The notes: generated by a model not told the origin, from the sequence alone. Shown: positions 42,224 through 51,569, counted from the stretch's first letter. The stretch: 64,000 bases of DNA from a bacterium (Candidatus Blackallbacteria) CG13_big_fil_rev_8_21_14_2_50_49_14 (GCA_002783405.1 PFGG01000072.1:42376-106375), one strand, 5' to 3'. Made by a program: numbers and translations.

Positions 42224-44496
42224 TTTCCCTGCCAGAAAAAGCCTTTCTTTTCAGGTTTATCTGGACTGGGGCTGAGAAAAGAAGCTTCATAGGGGCTGAT
42301 TTCTTCGGGTTCTGCATGAACATAACCCGCATCAAAGCAGGCTGGAATGGGAATCCCGGCCATCACAAAACGATCCAAGACGGAAGGTCGGATATCTGCC
42401 TGCTTAAATCGCCCCACCACCTGACCATTGGCATCCACCGTCATTTGTTCGTATTTAAAAATTTCCTGGGTGGAGATAATATCCCCCTCCATGCCGCAGA
42501 TTTCAACAATATGTGTCACTTTGCGGGTACCATCGCGCATGCGCGATTGATGCACAATCAAATCAACAGCAGAGGCAATCTGATCGCGAATCGCGCGAAT
42601 CGGCAGGTCAACACCCGCCATCAAGACCATGGTTTCCAGACGGGAGAGGGCTTCACGGGGCGCATTGGCGTGGCAGGTCGTCAGCGAGCCATCGTGGCCT
42701 GTATTCATGGCCTGCAACATATCCAAAGCTTCGCCGCCACGCACTTCCCCCACCACTATTCGATCCGGGCGCATACGCAGTGAGTTTCTGACCAAATCGC
42801 GAATCGCAATTTGCCCCTTGCCCTCTAAATTAGCCGGCCTGGATTCCAGGCGAATCACGTGTTCTTGATGCAACTGAAGTTCAGCTGCATCTTCGATCGT
42901 GACGATGCGTGCGCCATGGGGAATAAAAGAAGACATGATATTCAGAAGTGTGGTTTTACCTGAACCCGTTCCGCCACAAATCAAGACATTCAAGCGGGCC
43001 TCAACGGCAGAGCGTAAAAAATCTGCCATTTCACGCGTCAAGGAACCAATCCCAATCAGGTTGTCAATTTTCAGGCGTTCAGAAGGAAACTTACGGATAC
43101 TGATGGCTGCGCCATCTAAAGCCAAAGGGGGAATCACGATATTGACACGGGAGCCATCTGATAAACGGGCATCCACCATCGGCGAGCTTTCATCAATGCG
43201 GCGACCAATCGGCGCGACAATCCTGTCTATCACCACCCGCAGCTGTTTTTCATCCAAAAACTGACGGTTGGAAAGTTCTAATTTGCCGCGTTTTTCAATA
43301 AAAATCCGATCGGGCCCATTGACCATGACTTCGGTAATCTGTTCATCTTTCAGCAAGGCTTCCAGGGGCCCCAATCCCAGCGCTTCATCCAGGATTTCTT
43401 CAATCAGCATCAACTGTTCTTTACGCGAGGGAATATCAATTTTATCGGCCAGCATGATTTCAGCCAGTTTATCGCGCAATTGTTTACGTACTTCCACCTG
43501 TTTTTCGGGATTGTCAAACTCCATTTCACGCAGCTTGACTTCCTGCAAAAGACGTTTATGCAACTGCTGTTTGACCTGACGGGTATGGTCAGGGCTCCAA
43601 CCCGCAATCGCCCGCTGAACGGTGGTAAGCGCTTTGGTTTGAGGAGCTTCAGGGACACTGGTTTGTGGCGTGGCCTCTTCTACCAGTACGGCATCGGCCT
43701 GAAACGAAATATGAATTTGGGTCACATCCACAGGATTCACCCGCATCAAGGATTTCACAATCTGTACAAAGGCTTGAACCAGATCTTCATTTTTAGATTT
43801 CTGCATCACAGGCACGCCACGGTTGATCGATTTGATCACGGTCACAGGGTCAAAGGGCAGGGTCAGTTCCAAGGGACGTTTCAAAAGCTCCTGAAAATAA
43901 CTGCCTATCTCCTCAGCATTCAGATCTGGCGAAAGATTCGCCATATTGACCAATAACTGAAATTTATTCAGTGGAAAATGCCGTGACTCTGCCTCATGCA
44001 ATAATTGCGAAGTGGCCTGAAGCGAAAGAATATCAGGAATGACCACGGGCAAAACCGTACTCGAGCAATCCAAACACACCCCCAGAATACTGTTCATCGA
44101 AGGTTGAGCGGCATCAATCACAATATTCGGATAGAGGGCATTGGCCATGACCAATAATTGATAGAGCTGCTGCCCGCTTAAGGGCTGTTTCAATTTGCCA
44201 GAAGGAGCCGCCAAAACGTGTACGGGCAATTTGGGATGCGGAACGCGGTAACTTTCAAGCAAGGTAATATCGGGCTGTTCAGCAGCAAAATAATTTCCCA
44301 GATGTTTATTATCTACTTCGCGTTCCAAGGAAAGCAAACTGGCCTGACTGCCTCCCTGCAATAAATCCAAATCGATCAAAAGCGTGGGCGTATTGCTTGC
44401 CAGCCCCAAGCCAATAGCCAGATTATTGGCGATAAAACTTGAGCCGGCTCCCCCTTTGGCGGCACATACCGTAACAATTCGCGAGGCTTGAACCAT
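42220..44496 (-). CDS. cpaF: Fused CpaE/MinD-like and CpaF (TadA) ATPase
   Basis: A 758-residue fusion. Residues about 1-250 are a CpaE/MinD-type domain with AAKGGAGSSFIANNLAIGL; the deviant Walker Lys is replaced by Ser, as in many CpaE localisation proteins. Residues about 290-720 are a Tad-type secretion ATPase: LGPLEALLKDEQITEVMVNG, GGTGSGKTTLLN, IEDAAELQL, RMRPDRIVVGEVRGGEA and TGHDGSLTTCHAN, all intact. CpaE and CpaF are normally separate proteins of the Tad/Flp pilus. No TadB/C, pilin or secretin lies in the window. Follows the TPR gene by 3 bases. Confidence 0.92.
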   Translation of the reverse strand: MVQASRIVTVCAAKGGAGSSFIANNLAIGLGLASNTPTLLIDLDLLQGGSQASLLSLEREVDNKHLGNYFAAEQPDITLLESYRVPHPKLPVHVLAAPSGKLKQPLSGQQLYQLLVMANALYPNIVIDAAQPSMNSILGVCLDCSSTVLPVVIPDILSLQATSQLLHEAESRHFPLNKFQLLVNMANLSPDLNAEEIGSYFQELLKRPLELTLPFDPVTVIKSINRGVPVMQKSKNEDLVQAFVQIVKSLMRVNPVDVTQIHISFQADAVLVEEATPQTSVPEAPQTKALTTVQRAIAGWSPDHTRQVKQQLHKRLLQEVKLREMEFDNPEKQVEVRKQLRDKLAEIMLADKIDIPSRKEQLMLIEEILDEALGLGPLEALLKDEQITEVMVNGPDRIFIEKRGKLELSNRQFLDEKQLRVVIDRIVAPIGRRIDESSPMVDARLSDGSRVNIVIPPLALDGAAISIRKFPSERLKIDNLIGIGSLTREMADFLRSAVEARLNVLICGGTGSGKTTLLNIMSSFIPHGARIVTIEDAAELQLHQEHVIRLESRPANLEGKGQIAIRDLVRNSLRMRPDRIVVGEVRGGEALDMLQAMNTGHDGSLTTCHANAPREALSRLETMVLMAGVDLPIRAIRDQIASAVDLIVHQSRMRDGTRKVTHIVEICGMEGDIISTQEIFKYEQMTVDANGQVVGRFKQADIRPSVLDRFVMAGIPIPACFDAGYVHAEPEEISPYEASFLSPSPDKPEKKGFFWQGK

Positions 44497-44499
44497 ATT

Positions 44500-45255
44500 T
44501 TAGATTTCCTGATGATAGACTTCTTTTAGTTTTTGAAAGGCTGAATTGAGTTCCTGATCAGAGAGTTGCGCCAATGCCATCAGTGGGTCATGGGCTTCAC
44601 CTTCCTCCTGCAAAGCCTGCCATTGGAGTGAGAACTCCCGTTCATTGAGCGCCAATTGGTGATGTACAGGATCTAAACGCGCCATCTGATTTCCAGCCTC
44701 GGTATAAATCAGAATATCGCCCTGGGCTGCAGCAATTGCTTGAAGAATCACCCACCCCCCCAAATCATCGGGTGCGAGACGGGTCAATAAATCAGCAAAG
44801 AAACGCGCTTTTTCGATATTCTGTAAATGCAAATGAATTTCTGCCAGACAAAGCAGCATCTCTGGGTTTTCAGGCTGATAATCATAGGCCCGCTCTAAAA
44901 GGGGCAAGGCCCGCAAAGGCGCTTGCTCTTGCTGATAAATTCTGGCCAAGAGAATCAAGGCCGGCACATGGTGCGAATCGACCTTGAGGGCATATTCCAA
45001 ATGCTGAATCGCCTCTTTGAGACGGTTTTTCTTCCAACTCAATAGCCCCAACCCCATCAAGACCCGTAAATGGGTGGGATCTTCTTTGCTCGCCTTGCGA
45101 AAATATTTCTCAGCAGGCTTGAACTGATCCAGCAAAAGATGAGACTCGGCTAATTGGAGCCAATGTTGAAGTTGTTGGTTAATTGGGAGTTGCGCCACGA
45201 ATCTGCCCCTGTTGTACTTATCTTCAGTATAACGCGAGTCATTAAATTCAAGCAT
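44500..45255 (-). CDS. TPR protein in the CpaE-CpaF operon
   Basis: A 251-residue protein with about five tetratricopeptide repeats: LAESHLLLDQFKPAEKYF, LGLLSWKKNRLKEAIQHLEY, LARIYQQEQAPLRALPLLER and LAEIHLHLQNIEKARF. No signal peptide is visible, so it is probably cytoplasmic, unlike the TadD lipoproteins usual in Tad operons, though it may play a comparable assembly role. First gene of the minus-strand run TPR/CpaEF/PhyH; divergent from the PilB-like gene across 193 bases. Confidence 0.85.
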   Translation of the reverse strand: MLEFNDSRYTEDKYNRGRFVAQLPINQQLQHWLQLAESHLLLDQFKPAEKYFRKASKEDPTHLRVLMGLGLLSWKKNRLKEAIQHLEYALKVDSHHVPALILLARIYQQEQAPLRALPLLERAYDYQPENPEMLLCLAEIHLHLQNIEKARFFADLLTRLAPDDLGGWVILQAIAAAQGDILIYTEAGNQMARLDPVHHQLALNEREFSLQWQALQEEGEAHDPLMALAQLSDQELNSAFQKLKEVYHQEI

Positions 45256-45388
45256 GAATTAAGCCCCTCAGCTTGAAACGGAATTGAATTGTCGGAGAGT
45301 TGCTCAAATCAAGTGAAACTGCAAAACGCGAAGATAGCAGCACTGAAAAAATTTCAGGCCCATTGTCATAATTTCTTAACCTTAATAA

Positions 45389-45417
45389 TTGACAAAGCGA
45401 CAAATTTCAGGAATCAT
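45389..45417 (+). promoter_or_regulatory. Sigma70-type promoter of the PilB-like gene
   Basis: TTGACA (45389-45394) is a consensus -35. AATCAT (45412-45417) lies at 17-base spacing and matches -10 in four of six positions. Transcription would begin about 25 bases before the PilB-like start codon. It lies in the 193-base region shared with the divergent TPR/CpaEF operon. Confidence 0.6.
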
Positions 45418-45448
45418 GCGAGTATCCACTTTTTGGGGCAGGTAAAAG

Positions 45449-47569
45449 ATGAGTGATATAAAAAAAGAATTAAAACTGGGTGAGTTATTGGTCAGAGAGG
45501 GATATATCCCGATCGATGCCATTCAAAAAGTACTTGAAATTCAGAGAGAGTACGATTTTATTTCAAACCGGGAATACAAACCCTTTGGCCAAATTTGCGT
45601 TGAACTCAAGCTTTTAAGCAGTGACGAACTTCAAGCCTTTTTGAAAAAGCACCGCAAAAGCATTTTATTGGGTGAGCTTTTGATGAAAATGCGCGCCCTC
45701 AAAGCTCCCCACCTTGAAAAAGCGCTTGAATTACAGGAAAAAGAGCCTGAGCGCAGACTGGGTGAAATCCTGCTCAGCATGAATCTGATCAGTGAAAATC
45801 AATTGATCGATGCAATCAGTATTCAGTTGGATATCCCGAAAATGCTGCCCGCACTTGAACTCATGGATGTTTCACTGCTAAGGGGCCTGGATCCTCAATT
45901 TGTCGTTAAAAATGCGTTTTTGCCGATTGCCAAGGATGAAAGCCATGTCACCGTAGTGATGGAAGACCCCCAGGACGAAAAACTCAAAAAATATTTGCGC
46001 AATCATTTTCAGTGTCAGCTCATACCAGCGATTGCGCCTTCAGCCGAGATCAGGACAACTCTCAAAGCCTACTATACCCGGGAAATTGAAAGGGCCAAAC
46101 AGGCCCACGCCGCCCAGCAACAGGCAGCACTCGCCCCAAAACCCAAAGAAGAGGAAGAGGATGAATGGGCCGGTTCCCGCACAGCGGGAAGCTCTCCCTT
46201 CAGCAGTCTCAGCCTGTATGAGGAAGAGAAAAAACCCGAACCCAAACCCGACCCCAAACTCCTCGAAGAAACCTTGATTGTGGGCGAAGTCAGCCTCTCC
46301 TCTTCTGACGGGAAATACAAACAGGAAGAGGGCATGCTCAATTATCTGATCAAAAATGCCCTCTTGGATCAGGCCTCTGCCATTCATATTGAACCCCAGG
46401 ACAAATACCTGCGGGTCAGATACAGAATCAATGGCGTACTCAATCAAAAAACTGCCTTGCCTCAAAACTTGGGCATGCCCATGCTGGCCCGCTTGAAGCA
46501 GGTTTGCGCACTCAATGCTGAAAGTATTCTCATTCCCCAGCGCAACCGGGTACAAGCCAAATTCAATGAGCGCGAATTTGAATTGGGCATTGCCACCTAC
46601 CCCTCCACCTGGGGCGAAAACATGGTGCTGAATATTCGCCAGAAACAAGGGGCAAATACCAATGAACTCTTGCATTTGGAGCGCATCGGTCTGACCAAGC
46701 TCAATCTGCGTCGCCTGCAAAAACATTTGGGGCAAGCCGGAGGGCTGATTATCGTCACAGGCCCACCGCGTTCTGGCAAATCAACCACCGAATATGCAGC
46801 ATTGAATTATCTCAACCTCTTGACCCGCTCCATTGTCACGGCAGAAAATCCAGTCGAACTGGTTTTGACTGGTGTAGCCCAAGGCAACTGGACCCCGGAA
46901 CGGGGCATCACCTTCCCTGAATTGATTCAATCGATGGGCTATATGGATCCAGATATCCTGATGGTGAGTGAAATTGATTCGCCAGAAACCCTCGAGGCTA
47001 CCGTCGATATCGCACTTTCCGGCGCAAAAGTCATTACGGCCTACCCCAGCTTCGATACCATGGGTGCCTTGTTAAGACTGGCTTCACAGGGCCTTGAATC
47101 CTATTTGATTGCTTCCAGCAATATCATGGTCGTCTCTCAGCGCTTGGTGCGCAAACTGTGCCCAAGCTGCAAAGTTCAAGACCATGCCTCGCGCGAGTAT
47201 TTGGATATTATGGGACTAACGGCGATCAACCCAGAAGACAATCTTTTGCATTGGCCCAAGGGTTGCCCAGAATGTAATCAAATCGGCTATGTCGGGCAAA
47301 CAGCCCTGCACGAAATTCTGGTATGCAATGAAACCCTGCGGGAAGCCATTTTAGAGCATAAGCCCGCTGCAACCATACGTGAAATTGCGCGCATGGAGGG
47401 CAAATTGGTCACCATGGCCGAAGATGGCTATTACAAAGCTGTTCAGGGGGTGACGTCACTGGCAGAAATTCAGCGCGTGGCCTTTATCAACGAGTTTGAT
47501 ACCAAACATCCCTGGGAAGCAGAAAAAATTATGCAAATCTGCAACGGAGAAGAAAAAAGCTATCTCTAG
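45449..47569 (+). CDS. PilB/GspE-like ATPase with altered catalytic motifs
   Basis: A 706-residue type II secretion/type IV pilus ATPase relative. Residues 8-205 hold MshEN-like N domains (LGELLVREGYIPIDAIQKVL and LGEILLSMNLISENQL), and a charged linker spans about 215-275. The ATPase core retains Walker A GPPRSGKSTT (438-447) and zinc cysteines C571, C574, C606 and C609. The Asp box is TAENPVE, the arginine-rich segment before DPD is IQSMGYMDPD, the Walker B region is VSEIDSPET, and the His box (usually GH-x-x-x-x-TLHTN) is GAKVITAYPSFD. Hydrolysis is therefore doubtful; it may regulate a true motor. Ends 13 bases from a convergent small gene. Confidence 0.87.
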   Translation: MSDIKKELKLGELLVREGYIPIDAIQKVLEIQREYDFISNREYKPFGQICVELKLLSSDELQAFLKKHRKSILLGELLMKMRALKAPHLEKALELQEKEPERRLGEILLSMNLISENQLIDAISIQLDIPKMLPALELMDVSLLRGLDPQFVVKNAFLPIAKDESHVTVVMEDPQDEKLKKYLRNHFQCQLIPAIAPSAEIRTTLKAYYTREIERAKQAHAAQQQAALAPKPKEEEEDEWAGSRTAGSSPFSSLSLYEEEKKPEPKPDPKLLEETLIVGEVSLSSSDGKYKQEEGMLNYLIKNALLDQASAIHIEPQDKYLRVRYRINGVLNQKTALPQNLGMPMLARLKQVCALNAESILIPQRNRVQAKFNEREFELGIATYPSTWGENMVLNIRQKQGANTNELLHLERIGLTKLNLRRLQKHLGQAGGLIIVTGPPRSGKSTTEYAALNYLNLLTRSIVTAENPVELVLTGVAQGNWTPERGITFPELIQSMGYMDPDILMVSEIDSPETLEATVDIALSGAKVITAYPSFDTMGALLRLASQGLESYLIASSNIMVVSQRLVRKLCPSCKVQDHASREYLDIMGLTAINPEDNLLHWPKGCPECNQIGYVGQTALHEILVCNETLREAILEHKPAATIREIARMEGKLVTMAEDGYYKAVQGVTSLAEIQRVAFINEFDTKHPWEAEKIMQICNGEEKSYL

Positions 47570-47582
47570 AACCCAAGCCGCT

Positions 47583-48086
47583 TTAGTCCTCGTCTCCCCC
47601 GCCAAACATTGAAGAAATCGCCTTGACGGCGTCTTCAATTAACTGGCGGGTGAGTGGGGGGCCTTCGGTCACAGCTTCAATCTCTTTTTCATGGGCTTTT
47701 GCGCCCCGAATAGCAGCGGCGGTTCCTTTTACAGCAGCAGCTCCCAGTACAAGGGGCCCCCCCGCCACGCTGTGCTCAAGCCCTGCCATTTTGGTTTTAA
47801 AACCTGCTTTAAGGCCTTCAGCAAAGGTATTGTTTTCTTCTTCAACAAACTCAACCCGGCCCATGGCCTGGCCTTCAATCTCAACAGAATCTCCGGCATT
47901 GGCTTTGAGCCCCTTGCCCACAATCAGATAATCCTGTCCATCGATCTTTACTCCCATGGAGTCATAGCCATCGGGATTTTCTTTGAGATGCTGTTCAACC
48001 TGCATCATGGTTTTATCATTTTTTATCTGGCGGATTTGATAATTTTCGAGGGGGTTTCCGCCTACCGAAATTTTAAAATCACTCAC
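47583..48086 (-). CDS. Small protein of an unrecognised paralogous family (member 2)
   Basis: A 167-residue protein with no known family. The N-terminal half holds VKIDGQDYLIVGKGLKANAG and EEENNTFAEGLKAGFKTKM, matching the motif order of the protein at 17605-18129. A Gly/Ala-rich stretch (about 108-130) follows, shorter and more broken than in the other member, and the C-terminus is acidic with GGGDED. No signal peptide. It sits alone, convergent with the PilB-like gene. Confidence 0.65.
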   Translation of the reverse strand: MSDFKISVGGNPLENYQIRQIKNDKTMMQVEQHLKENPDGYDSMGVKIDGQDYLIVGKGLKANAGDSVEIEGQAMGRVEFVEEENNTFAEGLKAGFKTKMAGLEHSVAGGPLVLGAAAVKGTAAAIRGAKAHEKEIEAVTEGPPLTRQLIEDAVKAISSMFGGGDED

Positions 48087-48170
48087 GCGGGATACATCCT
48101 TTGAGCTTGTTCTGTTCTTATTATAGCGTTCGGAATCAAATTCTGAACTTGATTTTTAAGTCGAGGTGAC

Positions 48171-49019
48171 TTACTTCACCAGTAAACAGGCGGGTTTCAA
48201 AGCTTTTTCGGCACGTTCCAGCAATTGCTGGGGAAGCGCCAAATAAGGCGGAGCACAGGCAGCGCTCCCCATCAGCAGCTCAAGCTCAAAAAGATCTGCT
48301 GCCGGTTGAAGGGACTGATACAGGTTTTCAGCCACAGCCTCAACCCCTGCTTCGAGGGTTTGAGGCAATAAAATCCCCAAGGTGTCAGGCCCCAACCGGG
48401 CCAAGAAATCTGAACAGCGCATCGAATTGAGGTTGCGAACCAAGTCTGGGAAAGCCGCCGAGATCTGATCCTCAGAAGCGTTTCCCTGCCAACGGATCAA
48501 GAGCAAGGCCACCATCTGGACATGACGATGCGAACGCTTTAATTCCTCTTCTAAGCGTTGAAAAAAACTGCGTCGGTTATACAAACCGGTTTCAGAATCA
48601 TAGGGATTAATCGCATCGAGTTTTGATTTGAGGGCTCTGACCTCGTTTAAATACACCAGACGCTCATGGCGTTCATTGCGCCATTTGAGAATCTGCTTCA
48701 ATCTCTGACGAATTTTGGCTTGCGCCCAAGGGGCTTCAATAAAGTCTGAATAGCCCAGATCAGCATCGCTGGGCAGTTCTTGGCTTTCATTCAGAAAAAC
48801 CAAAATTGGAATTTCCCGTTTCAAAACAGCAAGATAAGCCGAAAGCACCTCAGCAGGCTGAGCAAGTTCGCACGAAACCAAGACCAAATCTACATTTTCG
48901 GTGATCTGACCTGCTTCAAACTCAGCTTGAAGGGTGATCGTTTCGGAGGAAAAAACTTCATGCAGAAGGGGATAGACACGTTCTGCCAAAGGACCTGTTA
49001 ACCGGGAGAGAATTTTCAT
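48171..49019 (-). CDS. Degenerate GGDEF protein with receiver-like N-terminus
   Basis: About 282 residues. The N-terminal 110 residues follow a receiver-like alternation (VDLVLVSCELAQPAEVLSAY, IPILVFLNESQE), but no clear phospho-acceptor Asp is seen. The C-terminal part has DSETGLYNRRSFFQRLEEEL, a GGDEF-domain start. The active-site motif itself is LGPDTLGILLPQ in place of R-x-GGDEF, so cyclase activity is unlikely. It might bind nucleotide or act as a partner protein. The ATG at 49019 is preferred over one 14 codons upstream because it starts the ordered part. Confidence 0.78.
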   Translation of the reverse strand: MKILSRLTGPLAERVYPLLHEVFSSETITLQAEFEAGQITENVDLVLVSCELAQPAEVLSAYLAVLKREIPILVFLNESQELPSDADLGYSDFIEAPWAQAKIRQRLKQILKWRNERHERLVYLNEVRALKSKLDAINPYDSETGLYNRRSFFQRLEEELKRSHRHVQMVALLLIRWQGNASEDQISAAFPDLVRNLNSMRCSDFLARLGPDTLGILLPQTLEAGVEAVAENLYQSLQPAADLFELELLMGSAACAPPYLALPQQLLERAEKALKPACLLVK

Positions 49020-49102
49020 AAACAGCCCAAACTCTAGATTGATTACGTTTATTTTACGCAAGAATCAAGATTTCTGTAAAGTCTTGAAAACATATTCAAG
49101 TT

Positions 49103-50350
49103 TTACAATAAGGGCTCAAGACGCTGATCTATTCCTTTTAAAGCATCCTGGGCTGAAGCTCGCCCGTCCCAGACGGGTTCCAGTGAACGGTTCAAAACCT
49201 CAAGCAATTCATTCCAATAGGGAATCGCAGGCGTGGGTTTCCCTGTTTCAAGCGCTTTTAAAAAATAGTGCGCTGAAGCTGGCGATTTTCCAGGGGCCAG
49301 AAAAACAGCTGATTGCGCCACATCTTTGCGGGCGGGAATAATCAAACCCGGTTGGGTAAAGGCTTCGGAGGCTTTTCTTGCCGCCAAAAACTCGATCAGT
49401 TTCCAGGCCTGCTCAGGATGTTTCGATTTTCTGGAAATGACCCAACCCGAGGCATCGGCATCCACAATCGAGCCCGCTTTTCCCTGGGGGAAGGGGGCAA
49501 TATCCCATTTGAATTTTAAATTCTGGCGATAAAGCGGAACGGCCCAACGACCATTGACCACCATCGCCAACTTGCCTTGAACAAAAAGCTGAGACATGGT
49601 ACTGCTTCCCGCTTCAGCAGAAGTGGGAGCCACATGGTATTTGTGGCGTAAATCAGCATGAAACTGAATGCCTGAAATGGCCTCTGGCGTTTCCAGTTTT
49701 GCCTTTTTCTGATCGGGGCTGAAAAAATCTCCGCCTGCACTCCAAAGATAAGGTGTCCAAAACAAAAAATGATTTTGAAAGGAAATGCCAAACTGTTCAG
49801 GATGCCCATCGCGATTCTGATCCAGAGTCAGTTTTTGAGCGGTTTTCAGCATCTCTTCAAGGGTCCAGTCTGAACGGGGATAGGCCAGGCCAGCTTTGTC
49901 AAAGAGTTCTTGATTGTAAAAAATCACCATATTGGAGGCATCTCTGGGAATTCCCTGCAAAGAACCCTGCCAACGGAAGCCCGCCAAGGTTTGGGGATAA
50001 AAATCCTCGGCATGCAAAACCGTGCTGTGACTTAAAAAGGGTTCAAGCGGTAAAAAGGCCTGGTTCGAAGCATAGACTGGAAATTGAATATTATTGACAA
50101 AGATCACATCCGGCGAGAGATTGGCGGCAATCAGCGTATGCAGTTTCTGAAAATATTTGTCGGGAATATGCATCACTTCCAATTTTATTTCAGGGTGAAG
50201 TGCTTGAAACTCTTTCAGCAAAGGGTTTAAAATCGCCATTTCTTCAGGGCTACCCCAGGTTGAAAAACGCAAGGATTCTTCAGAGGTTTGATGCTGACAG
50301 GCACTGAATAAACCCAAGGCGAGGAGAAGGAGAGATGTAAATTTTCGCAT
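49103..50350 (-). CDS. Extracellular solute-binding protein (sugar ABC type), lipoprotein
   Basis: A 415-residue family 1 binding lipoprotein (lipobox FSAC). LRFSTWGSPEEMAILNPLL, FQALHPEIKLEVMHIPDKYF, LSPDVIFVNN, GIPRDASNMVIFYNQELFDKAG and the late GWVISRKSKHPEQAWKLIEFL are typical of maltose/sn-glycerol-3-phosphate-type binding proteins. It would capture oligosaccharides for an ABC importer, but no permease or ATPase gene is adjacent. The frame opens 32 codons earlier; this ATG begins the signal peptide. Confidence 0.9.
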   Translation of the reverse strand: MRKFTSLLLLALGLFSACQHQTSEESLRFSTWGSPEEMAILNPLLKEFQALHPEIKLEVMHIPDKYFQKLHTLIAANLSPDVIFVNNIQFPVYASNQAFLPLEPFLSHSTVLHAEDFYPQTLAGFRWQGSLQGIPRDASNMVIFYNQELFDKAGLAYPRSDWTLEEMLKTAQKLTLDQNRDGHPEQFGISFQNHFLFWTPYLWSAGGDFFSPDQKKAKLETPEAISGIQFHADLRHKYHVAPTSAEAGSSTMSQLFVQGKLAMVVNGRWAVPLYRQNLKFKWDIAPFPQGKAGSIVDADASGWVISRKSKHPEQAWKLIEFLAARKASEAFTQPGLIIPARKDVAQSAVFLAPGKSPASAHYFLKALETGKPTPAIPYWNELLEVLNRSLEPVWDGRASAQDALKGIDQRLEPLL

Positions 50351-50451
50351 GCCCCCAGTATAGCGGTTTCCCAGCCTATCGCCAATCAAGCTGCAGATCT
50401 GAGCGAACTTCAGGTATGCTGTGGGTATGCAAAGATTTGAAGTCAATCGCG

Positions 50452-50997
50452 ATGGCGAAGCCTAAACAAACCTTGAGCAGATGGCTCGGCGCTCTGTGGG
50501 GAGTTGCTGCCCTGGCGGGCATTATCCTGCAAGCGCTGCTAAAGCTCTGGCCGATTGTAGGCGGCAGCTTTTACAATCCGCCCACCCCTGCACAGATGAT
50601 CTTTTGTATTGGCTGGATTCTGTTTATGGCGTATTTTGAAGGTTACCGAGGCTTTCAAAAATCCTTTGCCCCCCGCTACGCAGCACGGGCCCTGCATTTA
50701 AAACAGTCCGGAAATTTTCAGGATCTGCTTGCTGCGCCCTTCTTCTGCATGGGATTTTACGCTGCCAGTAAAAGAACACGGATTGTGGCCTGGGCACTAA
50801 CAGGGGGCATCAGCCTGCTGGTGCTTTTGGTAAGGGAATTGCCCCTTCCCTGGCGGGGGCTGGTCGATTTAGGCGTGATTGTCGGGCTGACTTGGGGGCT
50901 TGTGAGTGTCTTTTACAATGTTTGGATCGCCCTGATCCTGAATCGTTATCCAGCGGACCCCGACCTCAAAAAGGAAACAAACCCCGCGTCGGCTTAG
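50452..50997 (+). CDS. Membrane protein of unknown function
   Basis: A 181-residue integral membrane protein with about four hydrophobic spans (about 12-32, 45-62, 105-125 and 138-162). The loop holds YFEGYRGFQKSFAPRYAARAL, the most patterned part. No family recognised. Divergent from the solute-binding protein; its last 32 bases overlap the convergent lipoprotein gene. Confidence 0.72.
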   Translation: MAKPKQTLSRWLGALWGVAALAGIILQALLKLWPIVGGSFYNPPTPAQMIFCIGWILFMAYFEGYRGFQKSFAPRYAARALHLKQSGNFQDLLAAPFFCMGFYAASKRTRIVAWALTGGISLLVLLVRELPLPWRGLVDLGVIVGLTWGLVSVFYNVWIALILNRYPADPDLKKETNPASA

Positions 50998-51556
50998 GCG
51001 AGGTGGTGGGAGCAGGCACAGGCCGTGAAGGTGCCGCACTTGCTTTCGAACCGGGCCCAGTATCAATCGCGACATAGGTTTCAGTGACATGTTTTCCGGC
51101 ATCTGAAAAATAGGCAAGTTCCATTTCCCGATCATTCAGAACATTGACTTTGAGCTCATAGGGCAATTCCTGGTTGAGACTGATATAAACATTCAGCGCT
51201 GTTGTAATCTGCCAGCCACCTTGGCGATCTGCTGTCGCCGCCTTTTCTGTCCGGCAGAGGCTGGAACCTGTCAAAAGCTCAATTTTATGGTTGCCGCGTG
51301 TAAAGCGAATCTGATCATCCAAATAACATTCCTGGCTCATATCCACCGTTCCTTCCAAGCGTTTGACCACCTGCCAGGTTTTGGATTCATTGCCCATCAG
51401 TGAATTCATAAAGCTGTCGAGATCGGTCGGTTTGCGCACAGCACTCAAAACCGCAGTCGCAGAAGGCTGTGCCGAAGGGCTGACTTCAGGCGTGCTGGGG
51501 TCATCACAGGCCGTCAAAGTACAAAGGGTAATCAGAAGCAGGGTTCGTTTCAACAT
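50966..51556 (-). CDS. Lipoprotein of unknown function (196 aa)
   Basis: A signal peptide with lipobox LTAC (Cys17), a Pro/Ser/Ala-rich spacer, then a beta-rich domain (WQVVKRLEGTVDMSQECYLD, YELKVNVLNDREMELAYF) and a Pro-rich tail. A longer upstream frame exists, but the ATG at 51556 has AAGGATC before it and begins the signal sequence, 13 bases after the ThyX-like stop. Probably co-transcribed with it. Confidence 0.75.
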   Translation of the reverse strand: MLKRTLLLITLCTLTACDDPSTPEVSPSAQPSATAVLSAVRKPTDLDSFMNSLMGNESKTWQVVKRLEGTVDMSQECYLDDQIRFTRGNHKIELLTGSSLCRTEKAATADRQGGWQITTALNVYISLNQELPYELKVNVLNDREMELAYFSDAGKHVTETYVAIDTGPGSKASAAPSRPVPAPTTSPKPTRGLFPF

Positions 51557-51569
51557 GATCCTTTTCCTT

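Noticed and set aside
46040..46735. 231-codon antisense frame inside the PilB-like gene
   Set aside because: Low-complexity Phe/Gly sequence produced by antisense of Lys/Glu/Pro codons; the sense frame is firm.
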